A stretch of DNA of 64,000 nt from Sphingobacterium sp. CZ-UAM (GCF_002000245.1 NZ_MTCM01000001.1:434001-498000), one strand, 5' to 3'. Positions 25,842 to 36,002 are shown, counted from the stretch's first letter. The notes: a model not told the origin generated them from the letters alone. Numbers and translations: made by a program.

Positions 25842-25875
25842 AAAAAACGACTTTCCATTTGGAAAGTCGTTTTTT
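25842..25875. terminator. Strong bidirectional intrinsic terminator
   Basis: A 15-bp perfect stem, AAAAAACGACTTTCC (25842-25856) with 25861-25875, four-base loop, T-run on either strand. It separates the LRR gene from the end of the first SusD gene. Confidence 0.9.
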
Positions 25876-25883
25876 ACTAGTGA

Positions 25884-27479
25884 CTAATAGCCCGGATTTT
25901 GCACCAAGTTAGGTTCCACCTGAAAACTACTCTCGTGAAATGGCCATAGGTATTGATGTTTTAAGAACTTTCGATCCTCAATTTTGAGTACTTCAGACTG
26001 TCCAGAGCCATTCAAACGCATATGACCGAGAGCTGCTTGATTAAGTACCGTTTCTGCCGTTTTCCATCGCAAGATATCGCTATAGCGCAATCCTTCCCCA
26101 GCGAATTCGATTCTTCTTTCGTTGCGGATGAGTGCTATCCATTCCTGTTGTGATTTTGCAACTAAATTGACATCCGCAACGGTCATATCGAGTCCGGCTC
26201 TTTTGCGAATTTGATTGATACAACTTTTGGCCAGATCATCTATTTCATTCAACATTATTTTGGCTTCAGCATAGGTTAAAAGGACTTCGGCATAGCGAGC
26301 TAAAGAAAAATGCATATTTCCACCAGTACGGAACGCATCGGCTTGGTCCACAAATTTCTTAAACCAGTATCCCGATCTACTACTGCGTAGGTTTTGGTAG
26401 TAAAAAGCGCTTTTGGCATCATAGATGTCTATTTTTTCATTATTGAAGAGATCGCCATGACCAAACACACTGGCTTCATACCGCGGATCGCGGTTTAATT
26501 TTGGATTAAGCTCATAGGCTTGTTTGCTGTGTAATGGACAGTTGTCAATTGGTCGGCCCTGTAGAGTCCAATAACTATCCACAAGTGCTTTTAGAGGAAC
26601 AACATAAGATTGTCCATTCCCAGTTCGATATTGTGGGGCCAGATGTTGAAATGACGCCGTTGCGGAATTGTTATGACTTTCCATATCGAACTTAATGATA
26701 AACTCTTTATTAGTTTTATCAGCTTGATAGTTAAATAGATTAGCATATTGGGGGTGGAGTTGATATTTCCCACTATCCATTATTTCTTTAGCAAGCCTTG
26801 CCGCGAGTTCGTATCTTCCATTATAGAGCGCATAGCGCATGACCAATGTTTTAAAAGAATACTTATTGAACATATATGCATTTGTCGTGCCTTCATTTTC
26901 TGGAAGTCTATTTGCAACATCTTCACTCATTTCAAAGAGTTTATCAAGGATTTCAGCTTTAGGTGTGACAGGTGGTGTTGCCTCTTCCAGTTTAACAGGA
27001 GTAAGCACAAAGGGGACATTACCCCAAAATTCTGTTATCCTAAAGTAATGCCAGATGCGCAAACCTTCAAGAATTGCTTTATATCTTTGACGGGTAGATT
27101 CATTTTCGACATAAGGTACATTAACATTTGCCAAATACGTGTTAATACGTCCTATGTGCTGATTATGTAAATTCCAGTAGTAAACGGCTAAAGGAGAGTT
27201 GCTGGTCATATTGCCGTTGGCAATGATCATGTGGTGGTCTGTCTCAATGCGGGCATAAGCATTGTCCGAACGACCTTCGGTCATATAAAAAAGGAGACGA
27301 CGTTCACCTGGACCCATAAAAGCATCCAAATAGCTGCTGTAGACCACACGGCGTAAATCCTCCTCCGTGTTAAAAAACTCATCAAAAGAAGTTGCTGTCG
27401 GATCTCGCTTATCAAGAAATTTTTCGCAGCTACTAAGTGTTGTCAATGCAATTATCAGGGTAATAATTTTCTTTTTCAT
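25884..27479 (-). CDS. SusD/RagB-family outer-membrane nutrient-binding lipoprotein
   Basis: 531 aa from the ATG at 27479 (MKKKIITLIIALTTLSSC); Cys18 is the lipobox cysteine. A longer start at 27506 would run into the SusC gene. The TPR-rich SusD fold shows in the conserved YAEVLLTYAEAKIML (about 405) and the LRDILRW-like YSDILRWKTAE near the C-terminus. SusD lipoproteins sit on the surface and form a lid over their SusC partner, binding glycans or peptides. It starts 10 bases after the SusC stop. No glycoside hydrolase follows, so the ligand is open. Confidence 0.92.
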   Translation of the reverse strand: MKKKIITLIIALTTLSSCEKFLDKRDPTATSFDEFFNTEEDLRRVVYSSYLDAFMGPGERRLLFYMTEGRSDNAYARIETDHHMIIANGNMTSNSPLAVYYWNLHNQHIGRINTYLANVNVPYVENESTRQRYKAILEGLRIWHYFRITEFWGNVPFVLTPVKLEEATPPVTPKAEILDKLFEMSEDVANRLPENEGTTNAYMFNKYSFKTLVMRYALYNGRYELAARLAKEIMDSGKYQLHPQYANLFNYQADKTNKEFIIKFDMESHNNSATASFQHLAPQYRTGNGQSYVVPLKALVDSYWTLQGRPIDNCPLHSKQAYELNPKLNRDPRYEASVFGHGDLFNNEKIDIYDAKSAFYYQNLRSSRSGYWFKKFVDQADAFRTGGNMHFSLARYAEVLLTYAEAKIMLNEIDDLAKSCINQIRKRAGLDMTVADVNLVAKSQQEWIALIRNERRIEFAGEGLRYSDILRWKTAETVLNQAALGHMRLNGSGQSEVLKIEDRKFLKHQYLWPFHESSFQVEPNLVQNPGY

Positions 27480-27489
27480 TGTGGTGATA

Positions 27490-30400
27490 TTAAAAAATGC
27501 TCGCACTTAATCCAAAACTGTATGTTGCCATCCGTGGGTAATTTCCATTACCACTACCGATCCGCTCAGGGTCTAGTCCTTCCCATTTTGTAATGGTGAA
27601 TACATCCTGGGCATTAACATACATCCTTAGGTTTTTGATACTTTTACCAATGGATGGAAAAGTGTATCCCAGTTGAAGTGATTTGACACGGAAAAAGGCA
27701 GCATTGCTGAGCCATACATTACTCAAAAGTGTGTTCGGCGTTGAGCCGGTCCAGAGACGCGGGAAGCGGCTATTTGGATTTTCCGGACTCCAATGGTCGG
27801 CAACATATTCAACACGTGGTGCCCCTAGGTCATTGCTGTTTCCATCGACATACACCGGATAAGCTTCCTGCCCAGCTAGCCTACCCGTTCTTTTACCCAC
27901 GCCTTGACCAAGCGCAGAAAAATCCCAGCGTTTATAATGCAGGTCCATATTGATGGCGTAATTGTAATAGGGAAGAGGATCTGCTAGATAAACTCGGTCA
28001 TTGTCGTTAATTAAGCCATCCTGATTTTGATCGACATAGCGGATATCGCCAGGTCTGGAATTGGGCATTTTCGCTGCGGTTTCATCAATTTCTTGTTGAT
28101 TCTGGAAGTAACCATTTGATTGAAAGCCATAATAATTATTGATCGGTATCCCTTTATACCATATCTGATCATTATTGCCTTTGAAAATCAAGCGGTCATT
28201 TTCATTATAACCAGCCTTGAGTATGCGGTTGCGGTTATTGAATAGCATCGCACCGACTTTATAGGAGAAATCATCTTTCTTGTCAGACCAGTTTACTGAA
28301 ACTTCCCAGCCATTATTCTCTACCGCACCAATATTTACTGCGGAGACTAAGTTGTATGATCCTGTTAAGGGCGGAACAGCAAATTGGTCATAGATTAAAT
28401 CATACGAATTTTTATGGTATACTTCCGCTGTTAAAGAAAGTCTATTTTTGAGCGCATTCATATCGAGACCGAGATTCCATTGTTTTTGTTTCTCCCATGA
28501 AAAATTAGAATTGGGAACACGCATTGTCCATCCCCAGGTATTGACAGATTCCTGCCACAGATAGGGTGCGACATTTTCATTACCGATCAATCCGTATGAG
28601 GCACGGATCTTAATATTGTTGATCGCCTCGGATTCGAGAATTGGCTTGAAAAAGCGCTCATTATGCAGATTCCACGCAAATGCCCCTGATGGAAAGAAAC
28701 CCCAGCGATGACCCGGTGCAAATTTACTGCTCCCATCCGAACGACCTGTTAACTCAAATATATAACGGTTGTCAAATGAATAGTTTAATTTACCAAAAAA
28801 GGATGCCTTGCTAATTTCCCTAAAATCGGTAAAGGTATAGCTCATGATCTCAGAGCCTGCGGTGAGATAGATTTTGTCTTTATCCTGACGCAGTTCTTTG
28901 TTGTAATTGACTAATGCCCGCGCAGTCAGCTGGCTCTCACTGACTCCTTGCGAAGCATTCACATCATTACCCCATATGCTGATCGGTGCCCCTTTTTCAT
29001 CAAAGAATTTGTAGGTTAATCGCTTTTGCTTGTCGGCAGATTTATTGATCATGTAGGATACATTACCTTCGATATTTAGGTTACTGTTGATATTATATTT
29101 AGGCCGGAGATTGATCGTACTACGGTCATGCATATAGTTTTTGGTGCCACCATGTTTAATCGAAGCGAGGGGATTTATGTTGTTATGCAGTATGAATGGT
29201 TCAGGCCTGTCTACATCATAGTAGATCTGTTGTGTTGGGTTCAGGCGCCAGGCTTGTTGATAGAGTCCGTGACCATCATCATTTGCCATTAGCCGGTTGA
29301 CTTGCAGACGATGTGCGTAAAAATCGGCCATCAAGACAAACTTATCTGCAATATTGATATTCGTATTGAACCTGGCCGAGAATTTTTGTGTACCTTCAAT
29401 ATTGTTGAGGCCATTTTCCTTAATATGGCCCAACATAAGGTTAAAGGTACCTACGCCACCGCCGCCTGAAATACTGGCGTTGTTGTTAATTGCCGTAGAC
29501 GTGCGTTCCATGATTTCGTCCAGCCAATTGACCCCTTTTATTTTTCCGCTGGCGTATTGTTCAATTGTTTCATCCGAATAGATCGCAGGTTGTCCTTGTT
29601 GGACCAGTGTTTCGTTTCGCAATTTCATAAAATCAACTGCCCCCACAAATTCTGGAAGATCGATCGGTTTGTTTATGGCATACCAGTTGTTTGTAAAAAC
29701 TTTAAATTGGCCAGTTTGCCCACGTTCCGTTTCGATGATAATGACGCCATTGGCGCCACGTGAGCCATACATAGACGCTGAAGCTGCATCTTTAAGTACA
29801 GTAATACTTTTCACCTGGTTAGGATCGATATCGTGGATACTCTGTTCCATTCCATCCACGATGACCAGAGGATCGGCGTTTTGTAAGGTGCTGATACCAC
29901 GAATAGAAATGGTGCCAGGTACACTTCCAGGAAGACTATTCCCCCGCATCATCGTAACACCGGGAATTGTTCCCGAAAAGGCATCCTGCATTTTATAGAT
30001 AGGCCGGTTTTTTACTTTTTCCATATCCATTTGGGATACCGAAGAAGCCAGGTGCTTTTTATCAACCTCTGAAAATCCGACCACCACAACCTCTTCAAGC
30101 CCAATCTCATCACTGTCCATGACAATATTGAGCTCGGTTTTGTTGTTGATGGGTAACTCAAGCTGTTTAAAGCCCACAGCGCTGAAGATCAATGTACCTT
30201 TATTCCCATTTGGTAGAGAAAGCTGAAATTCACCTCTAGCATTTGTTGTAGTTCCAATGTTTGTCCCTTTGAGCAATATGCTGACTGCACTTAATAGATT
30301 TCCTTTTGTGTCATGTATTTTCCCTTTAAGGGTTCGTTGCTGATAAAGCATTTCACTATTTGATAGATCATTAGGAATATTTTCCTGTTTCCGTTTTATG

Positions 30401-30747
30401 ACGACGGTACCCCGATGTACCATGTAATAAAATGCGCTATTCTTAAAGAGCTGATCAAGTGCTTTATTCAGGGTTGCATCTGTTATTTCAAGATTTGCTT
30501 TTTCATTATTCAGTAAGCCCTCCATAAAGATAAAACGTATGCCTGTCTGTTTGGTGATGTTTTTGAGGACTGTTTCAATCTTGGCGTTTTTGGCATGCAG
30601 TGTAATCTGAGCAGAGCTTGAAGCGTAGGCACCCACCATGGATGTTGCTAATAATATTCCGGTCAGTTTCATTTTGATTAGATTGTTCAAAATTTTCCCC
30701 TTGTCTATAGGACAAAGAATTCCTTTTGAATAAAATAAATTATTCAT
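27490..30747 (-). CDS. SusC/RagA-family TonB-dependent transporter with STN signalling domain
   Basis: 1085 aa from the ATG at 30747 (MNNLFYSKGI). The order is: signal region with MKLTGILLATSMVGAYASSSAQ; an STN secretin/TonB domain (about 50-105, IETVLKNITKQTGIRFIF); a carboxypeptidase-like beta domain; a TonB plug (VVVVGF, then VKSITVLKDAASASMYGSRG); and the outer-membrane barrel ending LSASIF. The STN domain is used by transporters that signal to a FecR/FecI pair, and those two genes lie immediately upstream. The protein would import a ligand captured by SusD while reporting its presence. Confidence 0.93.
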   Translation of the reverse strand: MNNLFYSKGILCPIDKGKILNNLIKMKLTGILLATSMVGAYASSSAQITLHAKNAKIETVLKNITKQTGIRFIFMEGLLNNEKANLEITDATLNKALDQLFKNSAFYYMVHRGTVVIKRKQENIPNDLSNSEMLYQQRTLKGKIHDTKGNLLSAVSILLKGTNIGTTTNARGEFQLSLPNGNKGTLIFSAVGFKQLELPINNKTELNIVMDSDEIGLEEVVVVGFSEVDKKHLASSVSQMDMEKVKNRPIYKMQDAFSGTIPGVTMMRGNSLPGSVPGTISIRGISTLQNADPLVIVDGMEQSIHDIDPNQVKSITVLKDAASASMYGSRGANGVIIIETERGQTGQFKVFTNNWYAINKPIDLPEFVGAVDFMKLRNETLVQQGQPAIYSDETIEQYASGKIKGVNWLDEIMERTSTAINNNASISGGGGVGTFNLMLGHIKENGLNNIEGTQKFSARFNTNINIADKFVLMADFYAHRLQVNRLMANDDGHGLYQQAWRLNPTQQIYYDVDRPEPFILHNNINPLASIKHGGTKNYMHDRSTINLRPKYNINSNLNIEGNVSYMINKSADKQKRLTYKFFDEKGAPISIWGNDVNASQGVSESQLTARALVNYNKELRQDKDKIYLTAGSEIMSYTFTDFREISKASFFGKLNYSFDNRYIFELTGRSDGSSKFAPGHRWGFFPSGAFAWNLHNERFFKPILESEAINNIKIRASYGLIGNENVAPYLWQESVNTWGWTMRVPNSNFSWEKQKQWNLGLDMNALKNRLSLTAEVYHKNSYDLIYDQFAVPPLTGSYNLVSAVNIGAVENNGWEVSVNWSDKKDDFSYKVGAMLFNNRNRILKAGYNENDRLIFKGNNDQIWYKGIPINNYYGFQSNGYFQNQQEIDETAAKMPNSRPGDIRYVDQNQDGLINDNDRVYLADPLPYYNYAINMDLHYKRWDFSALGQGVGKRTGRLAGQEAYPVYVDGNSNDLGAPRVEYVADHWSPENPNSRFPRLWTGSTPNTLLSNVWLSNAAFFRVKSLQLGYTFPSIGKSIKNLRMYVNAQDVFTITKWEGLDPERIGSGNGNYPRMATYSFGLSASIF

Positions 30748-30894
30748 AATTTGGTAGAGAATTAATAGTTTACGATCAGTTGTTAATTCAGTTAGATGCA
30801 GGAGTATTGGAGTACTTCTGCATTCTTTTTCATACAATATTTAGGTATTTATCTTCTTACATATTATAAGCCCTCCTTTTCTTGTTTAGATAGT

Positions 30895-32088
30895 TTATTT
30901 ATTTTTTTTCGGTCGGTTTGTTACGATTAATTTTTCTTTGTCGATTGTCAGCTGATAGCCAGTCAGGTCTTTCAGTAGATTACAGACCTCTGCAAGGGTT
31001 ACATCTCTTTTTATGCCTCCTTTGTAACGTATTTTATCTAATGAAACATTAGAATCAATTTTAATACCATACCAGCGGCTTAATTCATCGAGAATCTGCT
31101 GCATAGTTTTGTTTTCGAAATAGAAATAGCCATCCTTCCATGCCGTCGCTTCTTCCATGTCCGGTATTGGGAAGGCAACCAATTGATTTTTAATCATTTT
31201 TGCACCATTTCCAGCATCTATAAAAATCTCTTTTTCTTGTCCATTGACTTTTAAGCGTCCTTCAGTTAGCAGTACTTTGGCATTTTGGGTATAGGAATTG
31301 ATATCAAAAGCTGTTCCTATCGCTTGGATGCTAAGGTCATTGGCTTCTACGATAAATGGCCGTTTTGCGTCCTTGGCTACTTCAAAATAAGCTTCCCCTT
31401 TTAGTCGTACTTTCCGTTCTTTTTCATTGAAATTTGCATTATAGATCAGTTCCGATTCCGAATTTACCCATACACGCGTACCATCGCTTAATGTTATTGC
31501 TATAGTAGATCTTTTGGGTACAATTAATGTGTGCATCGGATTGTACTCTTTAGTTTTGAGCTGCGCGTATAATAATTCTCCATTTTTAAATTCAATCCCC
31601 TGAGAAAGGCTTTGGTCGACTTGCTTATTCATTAGGTTGATATCGTCCTTTCCTTTAATCTTCAAGATAGCACCATTTTCCCCTGGAAGAACATCGTTTT
31701 TTTGGCCATAGACCTTATCCGGAATAAGATAGTTGATAGGTTTAACATAGGATTTCCAGATCCAAACAAAAGTAAAGAGTAATAATAGCGCGGCAGCTTC
31801 TCCGATCCTAACTTTCCATTGTCCATTCCACCAACGATAATTTGGCGTAATTTTTCTTTCATTATATTTGGTTTTTAAAATTTCCCACTCCTGATCTAAA
31901 TCGGTGTTGCGTAAATCAAATGGAACTTGGATATCCGTATTCGCAAGACGGTAGCGTAAACTTTCCTTTGCGTCGGGATATTTTTCCAACAAACGTTTTA
32001 GCTCATTTTCTTGTGCAGTAGCTAATTGCCCATCTTTCAGAAGTAATGAAGCCAATTCTGCCAACACTATTTTATCGGTTTCTATCAT
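30895..32088 (-). CDS. FecR-family anti-sigma factor
   Basis: 397 aa. A short cytosolic N-terminus of about 95 residues is followed by one transmembrane helix (EAAALLLLFTFVWIWKSY). The FecR core reads VPKRSTIAITLSDGTRVWVNSESELIYNANF and GEAYFEVAKDAKRPFIVEA, and a C-terminal STN-like domain follows (TMQQILDELSRWYGIKID). It holds the neighbouring sigma factor inactive and receives the signal from the STN domain of the SusC protein. It lies between the two genes on the same strand. Confidence 0.93.
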   Translation of the reverse strand: MIETDKIVLAELASLLLKDGQLATAQENELKRLLEKYPDAKESLRYRLANTDIQVPFDLRNTDLDQEWEILKTKYNERKITPNYRWWNGQWKVRIGEAAALLLLFTFVWIWKSYVKPINYLIPDKVYGQKNDVLPGENGAILKIKGKDDINLMNKQVDQSLSQGIEFKNGELLYAQLKTKEYNPMHTLIVPKRSTIAITLSDGTRVWVNSESELIYNANFNEKERKVRLKGEAYFEVAKDAKRPFIVEANDLSIQAIGTAFDINSYTQNAKVLLTEGRLKVNGQEKEIFIDAGNGAKMIKNQLVAFPIPDMEEATAWKDGYFYFENKTMQQILDELSRWYGIKIDSNVSLDKIRYKGGIKRDVTLAEVCNLLKDLTGYQLTIDKEKLIVTNRPKKNK

Positions 32089-32161
32089 AATTTAATACTA
32101 AATAACTTGAGGAATCAAAAAGGGTGACTCAGGATGAAAAAAAAATAAAGAAGGATAATCT

Positions 32162-32674
32162 TTAAAGCAAAAGGAAGTTTAATATTAGATTTAGGAATTT
32201 GGTTTTCAAAAGGTTTATTGCACGAACCCGTTGCGTTTTTACGGTGTTGACAGATACGTCCAATTCCCGTGCGACCTCCTCATATTTCATACCGTCCAAA
32301 TAGATTAAACGGCAAATACGCTGACAGCCTTCAGGCAATTGGTTGAGCTCGCGGTGTAATGCGCCAATCAGTTCAGCATTGATAAGATCATCAAGAATAT
32401 TATGATTGTCGGATTCTTCTACGGTTATGGAACCACGTATCTTATCAAATACCATATCCCGTCGTTTGGCGTTCATTGCCATATTTTTTACAGAGGTGTA
32501 AAGAAAACTTTTGATAACGCGTTCTCCCTTTTCCAACAATTCAGGTCTGTCCATCAGGACAATAAAAGCATCTTGTACAATATCCTTAGCTATCTCCTCT
32601 GAGTTGACCCATGGAAAGGCAAAGGTGCAGAGCTGTAGAAAATATGTTTTAAAATAGTATTCGATGGACAACAT
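32162..32674 (-). CDS. ECF (FecI-like) RNA polymerase sigma factor
   Basis: 170 aa. Region 2 appears as EIAKDIVQDAFIVLMDRPELLEKGE, and region 4 as LNQLPEGCQRICRLIYLDGMKYEEVARELDVSVNTVKTQRVRAINLLK, a clear HTH. It is the most upstream gene of the sigma/FecR/SusC/SusD block. It would activate that block when the FecR protein is relieved by the transporter. Confidence 0.93.
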   Translation of the reverse strand: MLSIEYYFKTYFLQLCTFAFPWVNSEEIAKDIVQDAFIVLMDRPELLEKGERVIKSFLYTSVKNMAMNAKRRDMVFDKIRGSITVEESDNHNILDDLINAELIGALHRELNQLPEGCQRICRLIYLDGMKYEEVARELDVSVNTVKTQRVRAINLLKTKFLNLILNFLLL

Positions 32675-33325
32675 TACCTAGCTATTTTTTTAAAAATATA
32701 GCTATTATACAAAAATATTAGAAACAATGTACGTAATTTATATAATGTCCTTCCTGAGCTGTTTTTGCGTGTAAGTAATTGAAAGGTTTGTTTTTAAGTG
32801 GTGTTTTTTTTGCTTTATTGGGATAATTCGGCTGTGGTTTTTATCATGTTTGCCTTAAAATTGTAACGAAAAAAAGTTTTGTATTAAAAATCAACAAACT
32901 TCCACCTTGGGCTTCGATTGTTTCGCCAGGTGTAAAACCTGCGTGGATTTTTCTCTTTCCACTCCAGTTAGATTCTTTCGGAGCTTTACTCTGGCTGTTC
33001 CTATGTATATTGCAAATCACTCTTATCGTTACCAGCTAAATAAAGTCCAGACGCATGGTAAGCCTCACAATGTTTTTGCTCTCCGCAGGCAATGCTATTG
33101 TTTCTGGTCTATCATTAGCCTTTCATCATTTGATTCTGATATACGATAGCCAAAGTAGCAATATATCCATAGAAATTCATGCTCAGATTTCAGGGACTAG
33201 TTTTATTTTCATCAGCTCCACATTAGCAGTTGAGGCCCATAGTATCGGAATAAATAAAGGACTTTAAAATGCGTCTGGAGATTAAAGGTTTGAGAAAAGA
33301 AATTGTGGGGTGTAGGAGGAAAAAT
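32675..33325. other. Long intergenic region, no gene recognised
   Basis: 651 bases between the sigma factor start and the peptidase terminator. Small plus-strand frames (32907-33149, 33055-33267) do not look like real proteins. An 11-base inverted repeat, TCCAGACGCAT at 33046-33056 and its complement at 33269-33279, brackets 234 bases; it may be chance. Confidence 0.35.
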
Positions 33326-33354
33326 AGGAGTGTTCTGCCTTTGTGAACACTCCT
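33326..33354 (-). terminator. Intrinsic terminator of the discoidin-metallopeptidase gene
   Basis: Stem AGGAGTGTTC (33326-33335) with 33345-33354, nine-base loop; read on the minus strand it is followed by ATTTTT. It lies 25 bases beyond the peptidase stop codon. Confidence 0.75.
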
Positions 33355-33378
33355 TTAAAGAATTAAGCGAATAAAAAA

Positions 33379-34965
33379 CTAATCAGAAAAGACCCCGAAG
33401 TCTGCCAGATGTGAGTAAAAGAAATCACCCCAAGAATTCACAGATTCTATTTTAAGATAGCGCGTGCTTATTGTCGAATCAAGGTTAACATTAATCCAAG
33501 AGCCAGAAACTTTGCTCAGCTGCGCCGATTTAACCAAGGTCCAGCTTGTCCCGTTTGTACTTGTATAAATATTGATATCTTTCATTGCTCCGTTCAGATT
33601 ATCACGGTTTCGAAACGCGAGCCCCTTTATTGAGCGTAGAGCGCCCATATTCACGGAGAAGAAGTGCGGTTGTGGTGTTTGTGCAGAAGACCATGGTGTG
33701 TGCCAGATTGTACTTCTGTTCATGTCAAGCACATTGCTTGCTGGGGCACCGGATTCGTTGCTGTCACTACCTATGATTGACCAGCCTGTTGTCGGTAATA
33801 GTTTATGCGTAACAACTTTACTGAGATCAGGAATATTATTGACGAAGTTATAGGCATATCCTAATGTTGAGCGACTTCCGTTGACATGCATAAAGCCGAT
33901 ACGCATTTCATAGTTTCCTGTTAAATCATAAAAATCTGCCAATGGACATTCGAATCTGAAACTATCCTGACCAATGATTTTAGTGGCCCATTGTACTGCA
34001 TCATAGTCGTTGTTACCCCCAAATGGCTCTCTGTCATGCCAAACCACGATATCATTTACAGGCTTGGTCGTGGTAAATTTGCCAGAAATAATGATCTTGT
34101 CGTTGCTATAACTTGAGGACAATGAAGTGATCTCCGCTGTCGCTGAAGCATACCAGTCATTTCTTGTTACGGTGCTAAACACCTGACTGTTATTAAAGGT
34201 CGCGGCGGTGGTAGCTGTCAATGAAGTGGTGGAGATTCCATAGGTCGAATTACCAGAACCCATCAATGCGGTACCTAGCGTTGGAGCTAATGTCTTATTC
34301 ATCCGATTGTGACTGGCATTTAAACCATGCCCAAGTTCATGGATCATTCCGCCTATCCAAACTGTTGCCTTCCAGCCGATGTCTCCACCTATTCCTAAGT
34401 TTTTGGCATCCAGATTTATGTAATCCAAGGCATAACAGGTGGTACCGGTACCATAGAAGGGAGGACCTCCTGGATTGGCCGGATCAGTATTATAGGTAGG
34501 AATAATAATCAGGTTGTGCGCACTTTTCTTTGCTGTAGGGTTCTGGGTGAAATAAGCATCCACTTCGGATTTGACGGCACCGCTACCACCGGAATAGGGA
34601 TAGGTTGATTTCCCAAATTTTCCAGCAATGTAGTGGATGTTGATCAACGTATCATTTGTCAGGTCCAATCCGAAGGATTTGCGGCCAAATCCTTCACGAT
34701 TCATATTCGAGGCAAACATTTCCTGTGCGTCCAGAAGGATCCGGCTGATTCGTTTTCTAAAATTAGGAATCGAATCGACATCATTGGGTACAAAGTAAAT
34801 GACGTTGAGTTTGTACGGATTTGTACGCCACTCATTGGTAATTGTTGTGTTGGATGCTTTAAGTTTTAAATTTTCACTGTTTTCATCCGTTGGGACGAGC
34901 GTCTTATTACAGGACGCTACACCTAGGGCCAAGGTGGCAATCAATAAATTTAAAAGTTTTCTCAT
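33379..34965 (-). CDS. Secreted zinc-metallopeptidase lipoprotein with C-terminal discoidin (F5/8 type C) domain
   Basis: 528 aa. A lipoprotein signal ends at Cys19 (LGVASC). The zinc motif is HELGHGLNASH (His209, Glu210, His213, His219), an HExxHxxxxxH metzincin-like site with Asn where most metzincins have Gly. A beta-sandwich of about 130 residues at the end (VLDMNRSTIWHTPW, FFSVNMGALRSIKGLAFRNRD) is a discoidin domain that usually binds carbohydrate or surface polymers. It would be a surface enzyme acting on glycoproteins or another decorated substrate. It lies upstream of the sigma/SusCD locus and may supply it with ligand; that link is inference. Confidence 0.85.
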   Translation of the reverse strand: MRKLLNLLIATLALGVASCNKTLVPTDENSENLKLKASNTTITNEWRTNPYKLNVIYFVPNDVDSIPNFRKRISRILLDAQEMFASNMNREGFGRKSFGLDLTNDTLINIHYIAGKFGKSTYPYSGGSGAVKSEVDAYFTQNPTAKKSAHNLIIIPTYNTDPANPGGPPFYGTGTTCYALDYINLDAKNLGIGGDIGWKATVWIGGMIHELGHGLNASHNRMNKTLAPTLGTALMGSGNSTYGISTTSLTATTAATFNNSQVFSTVTRNDWYASATAEITSLSSSYSNDKIIISGKFTTTKPVNDIVVWHDREPFGGNNDYDAVQWATKIIGQDSFRFECPLADFYDLTGNYEMRIGFMHVNGSRSTLGYAYNFVNNIPDLSKVVTHKLLPTTGWSIIGSDSNESGAPASNVLDMNRSTIWHTPWSSAQTPQPHFFSVNMGALRSIKGLAFRNRDNLNGAMKDINIYTSTNGTSWTLVKSAQLSKVSGSWINVNLDSTISTRYLKIESVNSWGDFFYSHLADFGVFSD

Positions 34966-35052
34966 AATGGTTTATATTGTATAATAATGAATATAGCCCA
35001 TTGGACTGATTGTCTCGAAAAAAAAATTACATTTTTATCCAGTATTGTTTAA

Positions 35053-35064
35053 TCAATCGATTGA
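35053..35064. promoter_or_regulatory. Perfect 12-base palindrome upstream of the peptidase gene
   Basis: TCAATCGATTGA lies 88 bases before the peptidase start in an AT-rich gap. A regulator site is possible; there is no second copy that I noticed. Confidence 0.25.
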
Positions 35065-35176
35065 TAAATCAATGTTGAGAATTGTTTTGTAACATTTATT
35101 AATTTTTTTGATAAAAATTAAGTTTTAAGATGGTGGCGGTTTATCTATTTATGGATGGGTCCGAAAACTATTATTG

Positions 35177-35893
35177 TCAATGAAAGATAAGATCTATCGT
35201 AGAACCAATAGTAAAAACTGCTATTGTAAACGTGATACATCCTAAAATGTAAGCAGATAGGGCTTTAAGATAACCAACTGTTTTATGTGGATCGAAAAAC
35301 TGTCCTATAGACCAAACGCAATATAACATACCTATTATACTCGAGAGTACCGTAACATTTTTATCTGTAGCACCTTCCAGTATTGCGAAAAATGTATATA
35401 TTAACATGCTCATTCCTAAAGTAAAACACAATAGGATAATAATTTCAAAAAGATTGAACCCATATTTTTTAAAAAATATTTTTGTCCAAAATGCAATAAA
35501 TATCCCCATTATAATATTAGCATAACCGTAATGGTTTTGGATCCAGAGGTACATAGCGCCCGTTGTAGAGTGTAGGGATTCATAATAACTAACATATTTA
35601 TCTTCAACATGAAAATAATGGCTTACAATCGAGTAGATCAATGAGGTGACAATAATAAAAATAACGGGTTTGACCAAGCGACTTCGATTTTCAGAAAGGT
35701 AATTCCGTACATTTTTTCCCGGGGTAGTGAAAAGTTCCCGGATAGTATACAAAATCCCCCGTTCGAAATGAAGGACATGTTCAATCTCATGGACGATATA
35801 GTGCGCATCTATCCTTTTGAGGACCGCGGGTTGACCACAATTTGGGCAGAAATTGGAGATGATATCAGTTCCACAGTTTTTGCAATTTGTCAT
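35177..35893 (-). CDS. DUF3667-type membrane protein with N-terminal zinc ribbon
   Basis: 238 aa. Two CxxC pairs at the start (Cys4, Cys7, Cys16, Cys19 in NCKNCGTDIISNFCPNCGQ) form a zinc ribbon. A conserved HYIVHEIEHVLHFERGILYTIRELFTTPG block follows, and then about five membrane helices. This layout is that of the DUF3667 family of Bacteroidota, which has no known function. It stands alone, divergent from the LuxR-type gene. Confidence 0.85.
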   Translation of the reverse strand: MTNCKNCGTDIISNFCPNCGQPAVLKRIDAHYIVHEIEHVLHFERGILYTIRELFTTPGKNVRNYLSENRSRLVKPVIFIIVTSLIYSIVSHYFHVEDKYVSYYESLHSTTGAMYLWIQNHYGYANIIMGIFIAFWTKIFFKKYGFNLFEIIILLCFTLGMSMLIYTFFAILEGATDKNVTVLSSIIGMLYCVWSIGQFFDPHKTVGYLKALSAYILGCITFTIAVFTIGSTIDLIFH

Positions 35894-36002
35894 TTTTAAG
35901 GTAATTAAGGCTGTAATGATATGTTTCGGTCTGGTACGTGCTAAAACGCTGCCTATCGATTTCTATTTTGTTCAAAAATATTACACATTATCATAATAAG
36001 AG

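Noticed and set aside
27480..27506. Longer start for the first SusD gene
   Set aside because: It overlaps the SusC stop region and weakens the lipoprotein signal; the ATG at 27479 gives MKKKIITLIIALTTLSSC directly.
32907..33267. Two small plus-strand frames in the gap upstream of the sigma factor
   Set aside because: Composition (Cys, Phe, Ser-rich or purely hydrophobic) suggests chance; no motif or ribosome site.
33046..33279. 11-base inverted repeat as ends of a miniature transposable element
   Set aside because: No target-site duplication visible and only one such pair; 11-base inverted repeats can arise by chance.
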